A DNA stretch of 6,018 nucleotides from Sulfuricellaceae bacterium (GCA_019911985.1 JAIOJO010000041.1:1-6018); one strand, 5' to 3'; shown: positions 1-5,641, numbered from the stretch's first letter. Numbers and translations: made by a program. The notes: generated by a model not told the origin, from the letters alone.

Positions 1-15
1 CACCCTGTTCGGTAC

Positions 16-44
16 TTGACGGAATAGGATGATTGTCCTACCCT
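16..44 (+). promoter_or_regulatory. Candidate sigma-70 promoter for the reductase remnant and tetR unit
   Basis: TTGACG at 16-21 matches the -35 consensus at five of six positions. A 17-bp spacer leads to TACCCT at 39-44, a weak -10 box that keeps the first T, the A and the final T of TATAAT. The predicted transcript would start near 50-52 and read into the reductase remnant and the TetR gene. The first palindrome (25-40) fills the spacer and overlaps the -10 box, a typical place for a TetR-family operator. This is pattern matching only, and the weak -10 is the main doubt. Confidence 0.45.
25..40. promoter_or_regulatory. Palindromic operator 1 (probable TetR-family site)
   Basis: TAGGATGATTGTCCTA is a perfect 5-bp inverted repeat (TAGGA/TCCTA) around a 6-bp centre. 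It lies between the putative -35 and -10 boxes and has a near-copy 30 bp downstream. TetR-family dimers bind such short palindromes close to their own promoters, and a TetR gene starts at 239. That this regulator binds here is inferred from position and symmetry. Confidence 0.65.
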
Positions 45-54
45 CTGCCTGAGG

Positions 55-70
55 TAGGATGTTTGTCCTA
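55..70. promoter_or_regulatory. Palindromic operator 2 (near-copy of operator 1)
   Basis: TAGGATGTTTGTCCTA differs from operator 1 at one base, in the non-palindromic centre, and keeps both TAGGA/TCCTA arms. The centre-to-centre distance is 30 bp, close to three helical turns, so two dimers would sit on nearly the same DNA face. It would lie just downstream of the predicted transcription start. The 14 bp between the two palindromes are not conserved with the sequence beside either one, so this is a repeat of the site, not of a larger block. Confidence 0.65.
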
Positions 71-101
71 TGTATGCGACGCCAGACACAAGAAGATCGT
101 C

Positions 102-242
102 ATGTCTGCAGATTTAATCGAGCTGTTTCAGTTAGGTGTCCTGATACTCGCCAACCGGATGGTCATGGCGCCAATGACGCGTAATTTTGTTGATGAAAAC
201 GGCATCGTGCCTCCTGGTTGGCTTGGGAGATGTTTTTTATGA
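102..242 (+). pseudogene. N-terminal remnant of an Old Yellow Enzyme-family alkene reductase
   Basis: The frame from the ATG at 102 encodes 46 residues. Residues about 7-37 match the start of Old Yellow Enzyme/NemA-type NADH:flavin oxidoreductases: LFQLGVLILANRMVMAPMTR followed by a DENG motif. In intact enzymes of roughly 350-370 residues this is the first beta strand of the FMN-binding TIM barrel. The similarity stops near base 213, after GIVP; nine unrelated residues follow and the frame ends in TGA at 240-242. About 90 percent of the enzyme is therefore missing, including the substrate-binding and catalytic residues, so it cannot be active. The stop overlaps the ATG of the TetR gene in ATGA, so the remnant may still act as a translated leader coupled to the regulator. 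No strong Shine-Dalgarno precedes the ATG; AGAAGA at 91-96 is the best candidate. Family assignment rests on recognising the motif and is fairly sure; decay by deletion is inferred. Confidence 0.7.
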
Positions 243-844
243 GCGACAAGACAACACGCGATCACATTGTAGAGGCTGCAGACCAGTTGTTCTATCGGCA
301 AGGTTACGAGCATACCTCGTTCTCGGACATTGCAGATGTCGTACAGATATCACGTGGCAATTTTTACTATCACTTCAAATCCAAGGATGAAATTCTGGAT
401 GCCGTGATCAATGTGCGTCTGACTAATACCCGGAGGATGTTGGAGCAGTGGGAAGTCGATGGGAAACATCCGGCGGATCGCATCCGGAGCTTTATCCATA
501 TTCTGATCGCGAACCGGGCCAAAATAAAACGTTATGGCTGCCCGGTTGGGACGCTGTGTACCGAGCTTGCGAAGCTGGATCATGCCTCGCATACCGAGGC
601 AAATAGGCTATTTACGCTATTTCGGACCTGGTTGCGCAGGCAATTCGCGCTCCTCGGCCGGAAGGCAGACGCTGACGAGCTGGCGATGCATCTTCTTGCT
701 CGCAGCCAGGGCGTCGCCACGCTGGCAAATGCCTTCCACGATGAGAAATTCATCAAGCAGGAAGTAAAGCAGATGCTCGACTGGCTGAGATCGTGCACGG
801 AAAACGCCGCTCGCAATGCACACGACGAGCATGGGGCGGATTAG
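239..844 (+). CDS. TetR/AcrR-family transcriptional regulator
   Basis: This is a 201-residue protein, a normal length for the family. Residues about 7-55 form the TetR-type DNA-binding domain, with the turn and recognition helix at ISRGNFYYHFKSKDEIL (residues 37-53). The remainder is the all-helical ligand-binding and dimerisation domain. It contains GCPVGTLCTEL at 100-110, a motif shared by many TetR proteins; Cys101 falls about where the redox-sensing Cys106 of E. coli NemR sits, and Cys107 is nearby. In-frame ATGs at 218 and 230 were rejected because GGGAGA at 225-230 is 8 nt before the ATG at 239 and homologous proteins begin close to this point. The start overlaps the stop of the reductase remnant. 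The two palindromes upstream suggest autorepression. The inducer is unknown; an electrophile or quinone is a guess from the reductase remnant and the cysteines. The gene is lower in GC than the sdh operon. Confidence 0.9.
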   Translation: MSDKTTRDHIVEAADQLFYRQGYEHTSFSDIADVVQISRGNFYYHFKSKDEILDAVINVRLTNTRRMLEQWEVDGKHPADRIRSFIHILIANRAKIKRYGCPVGTLCTELAKLDHASHTEANRLFTLFRTWLRRQFALLGRKADADELAMHLLARSQGVATLANAFHDEKFIKQEVKQMLDWLRSCTENAARNAHDEHGAD

Positions 845-900
845 CGCGTTTCGCCGTGCAGGTTGAGCATCCAGACCACCAAGTTTATAGGAGAAAAACC

Positions 901-1188
901 ATGTTTATCGTGCTTCTTAAATTTTCCGGCAACAAAGGCCAAGCCAGCCAATTCATGGAAGGCCACAAAGAATGGATCAAACGCGGTTTTGATGACGGCG
1001 TGTTTTTGTTGGTCGGCAGTCTTCAGCCTAATTTGGGCGGTGGGATTGTGGCACATAATACGTCGCTGCCAGATCTTCAAAGCAGGGTGAATGGTGATCC
1101 GTTCGTGGCAGAAAAAATTGTAAGCGCGGAAATTCTTGAAATCACGCCATCAAAAGCCGATGACCGCCTAGAGTTTCTGCTGGATTGA
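901..1188 (+). CDS. YciI-family protein
   Basis: This 95-residue protein has the compact alpha/beta ferredoxin-like fold signature of the YCII-related family. The features seen are an N-terminal strand (FIVLLKF), His22 in EGHKEW, the GFDDGVFLLVGSL block at 29-41, a glycine run GGGIVAH, and DPFV at 66-69 followed by a final strand (AEILEI). Family members are small cytoplasmic proteins thought to have a His/Asp active site, but most have no known substrate. The start is set by AGGAGA at 889-894, 6 nt upstream of the ATG. It lies 56 bp after the TetR gene and 38 bp before tag, in the same direction, so it is probably co-transcribed. Its proximity to a TetR regulator and an oxidoreductase stump suggests, without proof, a role in handling a small reactive metabolite. 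Confidence 0.85.
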   Translation: MFIVLLKFSGNKGQASQFMEGHKEWIKRGFDDGVFLLVGSLQPNLGGGIVAHNTSLPDLQSRVNGDPFVAEKIVSAEILEITPSKADDRLEFLLD

Positions 1189-1226
1189 GTAACTTACCTC
1201 CCTTTTCGAAGCCAAGGAGAATAGAC

Positions 1227-1838
1227 ATGAGCACGACAATAGTGGGTCCAGACGGCATATCACGCTGCCGCTGGTGCAGTGCCGCGCCGGATTTTCTCAA
1301 ATATCACGATACCGAATGGGGTTTCCCGGTCAGTGATGATCATCGCTTGTTCGAGAAATTGAGCCTGGAGGGTTTTCAATCCGGATTGAGCTGGCGCACC
1401 ATCCTTGCCAAGCGCGAGAACTTCCGTGCTGCATTCCATGATTTCGATTTCGACAGGATCGCGCACTTCACCCAATGCGACATTGATCGTCTGCTCAAGA
1501 ACGAAGGGATCGTCCGCCATCGTGGCAAGATTGAGGCGGTTATCAATAATGCTCAACGTGCTCGGGAAATCGTCAAAAGAGAAGGCTCTCTAGCAGCCTT
1601 CATCTGGCAGTACGAACCTGACACGAAACAACTTGCAAAGCCTCAGACCGCATCGACCTCTGCGGAATCGCTTAGTCTATCGAAGGATCTGAAAAAACAA
1701 GGTTGGAAATTCGTCGGCCCGACCACCGTATATGCTTTCATGCAGGCAATGGGGTTGATCAACGATCATGCTGAGGACTGCGTGATCAGGGCGAAAGTTG
1801 AACGGGCATGTCAGGATTTTAGGCGCCCAGGGTGCTGA
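1227..1838 (+). CDS. tag: DNA-3-methyladenine glycosylase I
   Basis: Tag excises 3-methyladenine from alkylated DNA, the first step of base excision repair, in the cytoplasm. The 203-residue product is slightly longer than E. coli Tag (187). The zinc-binding residues that tie the termini together are present: Cys14, His27 (in YHDTEW), His181 (in NDH) and Cys185, equivalent to E. coli Cys4, His17, His175 and Cys179. Glu48 in LEG and Trp56 in GLSW correspond to the base-recognition residues Glu38 and Trp46, and Tyr26 to Tyr16. The RHRGKI segment (98-102) and KFVGPTTVYAFMQAMGLINDH are also strongly conserved. AAGGAGA at 1214-1220 is 6 nt before the ATG at 1227; a TTG at 1185 in the same frame would overlap the previous gene and adds no conserved sequence. 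It appears to be the last gene of the tetR unit. No clear rho-independent terminator follows immediately. Confidence 0.96.
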   Translation: MSTTIVGPDGISRCRWCSAAPDFLKYHDTEWGFPVSDDHRLFEKLSLEGFQSGLSWRTILAKRENFRAAFHDFDFDRIAHFTQCDIDRLLKNEGIVRHRGKIEAVINNAQRAREIVKREGSLAAFIWQYEPDTKQLAKPQTASTSAESLSLSKDLKKQGWKFVGPTTVYAFMQAMGLINDHAEDCVIRAKVERACQDFRRPGC

Positions 1839-1989
1839 CAATGGTGCATCTAATATAAAATTTGTGGAAAGGCACTATCGCTGAATGTCCACTTTCGGTA
1901 ATCCCGAATGGCCGAAATGGGTTGGGTGCAGCCCGTGCCTTAAACCTTTCCTTTTTCGCAGGCTGGTTCAGTTAAGACAGGATTCTCCT
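1839..1989. other. Gene-free spacer after tag
   Basis: No credible coding frame is visible here. A small stem, TTCGG-TAATC-CCGAA at 1894-1908, could instead pair as TTTCGG (1893-1898) with CCGAAA (1912-1917). Neither form is followed by a T run on the plus strand, so I do not call it a terminator. The stretch is richer in A and T than the block that follows. Confidence 0.5.
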
Positions 1990-2320
1990 TTAGCCGCCGC
2001 TGAGTAGCGCAGGCAAGCCGGGGAGTCGGCTGCGGGTGTCTGAGCGTAGCGAGTTTCCCACAAGGGGATTCCGGCTTTCTAGGCGCTAAAAGCGCTTGAA
2101 AGATTGTATACCACAGTCGCCCGGCTTGACGAGCAACGCAGGGAACCCCGAAGGGGCGGTGGGTCGGGGTCGCCTTTTCTTTCTCGCCGTGACCTGTGCG
2201 CAGCACAGAGCGTCCGGCGGGGACACCCCTTGCGGGTGTGGTTACTTTCTTTTGGCGAAGCAAAAGAAAGTAACCTGCTGCCGGGCAGCCCCCGGCACCC
2301 AATCAGGCGCGAAGCGCCTA
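1990..2320. repeat. Structured, hairpin-rich repeat-like intergenic block
   Basis: This block between the convergent tag and sdhB genes is a chain of short inverted repeats. They are CGCT-GAGT-AGCG at 1998-2009; TGCGGG (2031-2036) with CCCACA (2057-2062, one mismatch); GCGCT-AAA-AGCGC at 2083-2095; CCCC-GAA-GGGG at 2146-2156; CTGTGC-GCA-GCACAG at 2194-2208; ACACCC-CTTGC-GGGTGT at 2223-2239; the large stem at 2240-2275; GCCGGG-CAGCC-CCCGGC at 2280-2296; and AGGCGC-GAA-GCGCCT at 2305-2319. A longer-range pair joins CAAGCCGGG (2014-2022) to CCCGGCTTG (2120-2128). Several loops are the same GNA triplet type. From memory, similar blocks recur between genes in many beta- and gammaproteobacteria and are often mis-annotated as small basic hypothetical proteins. 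No transposase or clear target-site duplication is visible, and the edges given are approximate. Confidence 0.65.
2240..2275. repeat. Perfect 15-bp inverted repeat with 6-nt loop
   Basis: GGTTACTTTCTTTTG (2240-2254) and CAAAAGAAAGTAACC (2261-2275) are exact reverse complements around GCGAAG. It is the strongest secondary structure in the window and the core of the surrounding repeat block. It directly abuts the ACACCC/GGGTGT stem on its left and is 4 bp from the GCCGGG/CCCGGC stem on its right. Placed between convergent genes, it could block 3' exonuclease or reduce read-through in both directions, but its purine/pyrimidine-biased arms and missing T run are unlike a standard intrinsic terminator. 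Confidence 0.85.
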
Positions 2321-2333
2321 CAAAACCCGCCCC

Positions 2334-3029
2334 CTAAACCGTCCTCTTCACCAACAATCCCTTAATCTTCCCTATCGCCTCCGTCGGATTCAGCCCCTTC
2401 GGGCATACCTCCACACAACTCATGATGCCGTGGCAGCGGAACAGGCGGTAGGGGTCTTCCAGATGATCGAGGCGCTCGTTGATGGCCTGGTCGCGGCTGT
2501 CGGCGATGAAGCGGTAGGCTTGCAGCAGGCCGGCGGGGCCGACGAATTTATCCGGGTTCCACCAGAACGAGGGGCAGGCGGTGCTGCAGGCGCCGCACAG
2601 GATGCACTCGTATAGGCCGTCGAGTTCGGCGCGTTCGGCGGGGGACTGCAGGCGCTCGATTTCCGGCTCCGGGTCGTCGTTGATGAGGTAGGGCTTGATA
2701 GAGCGGTATTGGCGGAAGAAGGGTTCCATGTCGACGATCAGATCGCGGATTACCGGCAGGCCGGGCAGCGGGCGCAGCGTAATGGGCTGCTTCAGCGAGG
2801 CGAGCGGCGTGACGCAGGCCAGGCCGTTGCGGCCGTTGATGTTCATCGCGTCGGAGCCGCATACGCCTTCGCGGCAGGAGCGGCGCACGCTCAGGCTTTC
2901 GTCCTGTTCTTTGATGAGCAGGATGGCGTCGAGGAGCATTTTTCCGGCGGGAGCGATGTCCAGTTCGTAGTCCTGCATGTAGGGTTGGGCGTCGGTTTCC
3001 GGGTTGTAGCGGTAGATCGAAAAGCGCAT
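2334..3029 (-). CDS. sdhB: Succinate dehydrogenase iron-sulfur subunit
   Basis: SdhB carries electrons from the flavin of SdhA to ubiquinone at the inner face of the cytoplasmic membrane. The 231-residue product has all cluster ligands. For [2Fe-2S], these are Cys52, Cys57, Asp60 and Cys72, with Asp in the place found in E. coli SdhB. For [4Fe-4S], they are Cys142, Cys145, Cys148 and Cys209. For [3Fe-4S], they are Cys152, Cys199 and Cys205. The quinone-site residues equivalent to E. coli Pro160, Trp163, Trp164 and His207 are present as Pro153, Trp156, Trp157 and His200. The ATG at 3029 is chosen over an in-frame GTG at 3041 because GGAG (3039-3036) lies 6 nt upstream of it and MRFSIYRYNP aligns with the E. 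coli N-terminus. It is last in the operon, 97 bp after sdhA. No sdhE or gltA follows; the hairpin-rich block begins about 14 bp beyond the stop. Confidence 0.98.
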   Translation of the reverse strand: MRFSIYRYNPETDAQPYMQDYELDIAPAGKMLLDAILLIKEQDESLSVRRSCREGVCGSDAMNINGRNGLACVTPLASLKQPITLRPLPGLPVIRDLIVDMEPFFRQYRSIKPYLINDDPEPEIERLQSPAERAELDGLYECILCGACSTACPSFWWNPDKFVGPAGLLQAYRFIADSRDQAINERLDHLEDPYRLFRCHGIMSCVEVCPKGLNPTEAIGKIKGLLVKRTV

Positions 3030-3031
3030 GC

Positions 3032-3121
3032 CTAGCTCCACGATAAGGGCGAAAAAGGATTAGCGGCAAAACGGCTGGGCAGCCTGTGCGTTTTTTCCTT
3101 GCGAGGGCGGGCGATTTTCAT
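3032..3121 (-). other. Possible 29-codon ORF filling the sdhA-sdhB gap
   Basis: An ATG at 3121, 5 nt after the sdhA stop, opens a 29-codon frame. It ends in TAG at 3034-3032, only 2 nt before the sdhB ATG. The peptide begins MKIARPRKEKTHRLPSRF, is rich in Arg and Lys, and resembles nothing I recognise. No Shine-Dalgarno is evident, though ribosomes finishing sdhA could reinitiate. The gap also holds a weak 4-bp stem, GGCT-GGGC-AGCC, at 3073-3084. The frame may be chance. Confidence 0.15.
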
Positions 3122-3126
3122 GCGGC

Positions 3127-4890
3127 TTAATAGCTCCGTGCTTGCGGAACGAAGGAGTCCACCGTCAGGGGTTTCAAGCGCACCGGCTTGTAGTCGATTG
3201 TGTGGCCGGCGCTGGTATACAGCGTGTGTTTCAGCCAGTGCTGGTCGTCGCGCTCGGGGAAATCCTCGCGGGCGTGGGCGCCGCGGCTTTCCTGCCGCGC
3301 TTCGGCGGAGACCACGGTGGCCAGCGCCACGCCCAGCAGGTTTTCCAGTTCCAGCGCTTCGATGCGGGCGGTGTTGAAGGCTTTGCTGTGGTCGCGCAAG
3401 GCGGCGTGGGGCAGGCGCTCGGCGATTTCCTTTACTTTGGCCACGCCTTCCGCGAGCACGTCCTGGGTGCGGAATACGCCGCAATGGGCCTGCATCGCCT
3501 GGGTCAGGTCGGCGCGGATATCGGCCACCGATTCGCTGCCTTCGCGGCGCTCCCAGCGGGCGAGGCGGGATTGCGCCAAATCCAGTGCGCCGCCCGGCAG
3601 CGGACGGGGGAAGCGGTTTTCCTTCAGGTAGTCGATCATGTGGTTGCCGGCGGCGCGGCCGAACACCACCAGGTCGAGCAGGGAATTGCCGCCCAGCCGA
3701 TTGGCGCCGTGCACCGAGGCGCAGGCGCATTCGCCCACGGCGTAGAGGCCGGGAACCGGCTCTTCCGGGCCGTAGCGGTCGGGGGCGACGACTTGGCCGT
3801 GGAGGTTGGTGGGAATGCCGCCCATCATGTAGTGCACTGTGGGCACCACCGGGATAGGCTGGATTATGGGGTCGATTTGGGCGAATTTCATCGACAGTTC
3901 GCGGATGCCGGGCAGGTGCGAGCGGATGGTTTCCGGGCCGAGGTGGTCGAGCTTCAGCAGCAGGTGATCGCGCTTTTCGCCGCAACCGCGCCCTTCGTGA
4001 ATTTCGACGGCCATGGCGCGGGATACCACGTCGCGGCTGGCGAGGTCGCGGGCGTGAGGCGCGTAGCGTTCCATGAAGCGCTCGCCCAGGCTGTTGAGCA
4101 GGTAGCCGCCCTCGCCGCGCACGCCTTCCGTCACCAACACCCCGGCCCCGGCGAGACCAGTGGGGTGGAATTGCCAGAATTCCATGTCTTGCAGCGGCAG
4201 CCCGGCGCGCAGCGCCATGCCCAGCCCGTCGCCGGTGTTGATCAGCGCGTTGGTGGTGTGCTGGAAAATGCGCCCGGCACCGCCGGTGGCGAGCAGCGTG
4301 GCGCGGGCTTCGATAAACAGCGGCTCGCCGCTTTCGATGTCGAGGGCGGCCACGCCCAGCGCGTAGCCGTCGGCGTCCGTGACCAGGTCCACGGCGAAAT
4401 GCTCGTCGAAAAAGTGGGTCTTGGCGGCGATGTTGCGCTGGTAAAGGGTATGCAGCAGCGCGTGGCCGGTGCGGTCGGCGGCGGCGCAGGTGCGGGTGGC
4501 TTGGTCGCCGCCGTAGTTTTGCGACTGGCCGCCGAAGGGCCGCTGGTAGATCTTGCCGTCGTCGAGGCGGGAGAAAGGTAGGCCGTAGTGCTCCAGTTCG
4601 TACACCACGTCCGCGGCGTTGCGGCACATGAACTCGATGGCGTCCTGGTCGCCCAGGTAATCCGAGCCTTTCACCGTGTCGTACATGTGCCAGTGCCAGT
4701 CATCCGGCGTCACGTTGCCCAGCGCCGCGGTAATGCCGCCCTGAGCGGATACGGTGTGGGAGCGGGTGGGGAAAACCTTGGATACCAGCGCCACCTTGAA
4801 ATCGGACTTGGCCAATTGCAAGGCCGCGCGCAGCCCGGCGCCGCCGCCGCCGACGATAACGGCATCAAACGTGCGTTTCGCGATAGCCAC
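3127..4890 (-). CDS. sdhA: Succinate dehydrogenase flavoprotein subunit
   Basis: SdhA oxidises succinate to fumarate in the TCA cycle, passing two electrons from covalently bound FAD to SdhB. The 587-residue protein is one residue shorter than E. coli SdhA (588). The Rossmann dinucleotide motif GGGGAG is at 14-19. His45 in [10 protein letters not shown] is the expected FAD attachment site. His242 in HPTG, Arg286, His353 and Arg398 (in [10 protein letters not shown]) match the substrate-binding and catalytic residues. The C-terminus ends in the family's typical Arg-x-Tyr pattern. The start is GTG at 4890, immediately after the sdhD stop codon; GGAG at 4901-4898 precedes it by 7 nt and the N-terminus then aligns with the usual FDAVIVGGG start. 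Abutment with sdhD suggests translational coupling. Long open frames on both strands inside this gene are side effects of high GC. Confidence 0.99.
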   Translation of the reverse strand: MAIAKRTFDAVIVGGGGAGLRAALQLAKSDFKVALVSKVFPTRSHTVSAQGGITAALGNVTPDDWHWHMYDTVKGSDYLGDQDAIEFMCRNAADVVYELEHYGLPFSRLDDGKIYQRPFGGQSQNYGGDQATRTCAAADRTGHALLHTLYQRNIAAKTHFFDEHFAVDLVTDADGYALGVAALDIESGEPLFIEARATLLATGGAGRIFQHTTNALINTGDGLGMALRAGLPLQDMEFWQFHPTGLAGAGVLVTEGVRGEGGYLLNSLGERFMERYAPHARDLASRDVVSRAMAVEIHEGRGCGEKRDHLLLKLDHLGPETIRSHLPGIRELSMKFAQIDPIIQPIPVVPTVHYMMGGIPTNLHGQVVAPDRYGPEEPVPGLYAVGECACASVHGANRLGGNSLLDLVVFGRAAGNHMIDYLKENRFPRPLPGGALDLAQSRLARWERREGSESVADIRADLTQAMQAHCGVFRTQDVLAEGVAKVKEIAERLPHAALRDHSKAFNTARIEALELENLLGVALATVVSAEARQESRGAHAREDFPERDDQHWLKHTLYTSAGHTIDYKPVRLKPLTVDSFVPQARSY

Positions 4891-5238
4891 TTAAAAGCTC
4901 CATAAAATTTGCGCCGTCCAGATCGCGTAGGCGGCCAGCGCCAGCATCGCGGCGACGTGCAGGCCGAGTCGCAGCAGCGTGGGCTTGATGTAGTCCATCA
5001 GGATGTCGCGCACCCCGACCCAGGCGTGCAGGTACAGGCTGAGGAAGAACAGCAGCGTGAGCAGGCGCATCCAGTGCGGCTGGAATAGCGCCTGCCAGTC
5101 GGCGAAGCGCAGCGGGCGATGGCTCAGCAGGAAACCCGTCACCGCCAAGGTAAAAAGCGCCATCGCCACCGCGCTGACGCGTTGCATCAGCCAGTCGCGC
5201 AGGCCGTAATGGGCGCCGCCGGCCGCGCGCTTCACCAC
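4891..5238 (-). CDS. sdhD: Succinate dehydrogenase membrane anchor subunit
   Basis: SdhD is one of two small membrane proteins that anchor complex II and form the heme b and ubiquinone sites. The 115-residue product equals E. coli SdhD in length. Three membrane helices lie at about 15-38, 55-80 and 91-113. His71 in LHAWVGVRD matches the heme b axial ligand, and Asp82-Tyr83 in DYIKP match the quinone-site residues. Two adjacent GTG codons (5238 and 5235) could start it. The first is preferred because GGGAG lies 7 nt upstream and homologues begin MVKR; the second would give the classic GTGA overlap with the sdhC stop. Either way the gene overlaps sdhC by 4-7 nt, so translation is probably coupled. 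Confidence is high for identity, moderate for the exact start. Confidence 0.95.
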   Translation of the reverse strand: MVKRAAGGAHYGLRDWLMQRVSAVAMALFTLAVTGFLLSHRPLRFADWQALFQPHWMRLLTLLFFLSLYLHAWVGVRDILMDYIKPTLLRLGLHVAAMLALAAYAIWTAQILWSF

Positions 5239-5615
5239 AGCGCGACTCCCGCGGCGAGCGTCAGGACGAGCGCCAGGGCCAGTGCGAGCACGGCGCTGCG
5301 GCGCGCGTTGGCGAGGCGGGTGCCCCAGTGCAAGTCGAGGGCGAGATGGCGCAGTCCGGCGAAAAAGTGGATCAGGTAGGCCCACAGCAGGGCGAGCAGC
5401 AGCAGCTTGAAAAACGGCTGGCCCAGGCTGGCCCGGATTTCTCCGAATTGTTCCGCCGAGCCGAGGCTGGCTTGGAACAGCGCGAGCAGCGGCGGTAGGG
5501 CCAAGAACAGCAAGATGCCGCTAAGGCGGTGCAGTATCGACACCATGCCGGGCAAGGGCAGGCGGATTTGCAGCAGATTCAGGTAGACCGGGCGTTTTTT
5601 GTGTTGGGCTGCCAT
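5232..5615 (-). CDS. sdhC: Succinate dehydrogenase cytochrome b556 subunit
   Basis: SdhC pairs with SdhD to bind heme b and ubiquinone in the cytoplasmic membrane. The 127-residue product compares with 129 in E. coli. The N-terminal RPVYLNLLQIRLPLPG segment and SILHRLSG motif are typical; Ser26 and Arg30 correspond to E. coli quinone-site Ser27 and Arg31. His83, eight residues before LALD and followed by FFAGLRH, matches the heme ligand His84. Three hydrophobic helices are visible at about 24-48, 67-91 and 107-126. The ATG at 5615 is preceded by AAGGA with 6 nt spacing; an ATG at 5651 would add 12 residues absent from homologues. It is the first gene of sdhCDAB, 61 bp after the upstream gene, so it may have its own promoter or be read from upstream. 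Confidence 0.96.
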   Translation of the reverse strand: MAAQHKKRPVYLNLLQIRLPLPGMVSILHRLSGILLFLALPPLLALFQASLGSAEQFGEIRASLGQPFFKLLLLALLWAYLIHFFAGLRHLALDLHWGTRLANARRSAVLALALALVLTLAAGVALW

Positions 5616-5641
5616 GGCGTGTCCTTGTGAAGGATGGCCCG

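Noticed and set aside
25..70. The two palindromes as the start of a CRISPR array or a larger tandem repeat
   Set aside because: There are only two copies, the unit is 16 bp and the 14-bp spacer is too short. Operator sites explain them better.
1260..1556. 98-codon minus-strand frame inside tag, and similar frames antisense to tetR
   Set aside because: They overlap clearly identified genes, show no family similarity and have no ribosome binding sites.
1945..2187. Imperfect direct repeat CCTTTCCTTTTTCGC (1945-1959) and CCTTTTCTTTCTCGC (2173-2187) as possible element ends
   Set aside because: Thirteen of 15 bases match, but both are pyrimidine-rich, so similarity by chance is likely, and neither lies at a convincing edge of the block.
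2240..2275. The 15-bp stem as a rho-independent terminator for tag or sdhB
   Set aside because: It is about 400 bp from tag and about 60 bp from sdhB, its arms are not GC-rich, and no T run follows on either strand. A looser transcript-end role remains possible.
1940..2302. 120-codon minus-strand frame, and plus-strand frames at 2096-2365 and 2104-2337, in the intergenic block
   Set aside because: They are translations through the hairpin-rich repeat, with no ribosome binding site and no domain. Frames of this sort are a known source of false hypothetical proteins.
3142..4581. A 479-codon open frame on the plus strand, antisense to sdhA
   Set aside because: It lies wholly inside sdhA, its protein is low-complexity and rich in Gly, Ala, Val and His, and it matches no family. 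High third-position GC commonly opens such antisense frames.
3032..4627. A 531-codon open frame on the minus strand overlapping sdhA in another frame
   Set aside because: The translation is an Arg/Pro/His-rich shadow of sdhA. Only its last 29 codons lie outside sdhA, and they are discussed separately.
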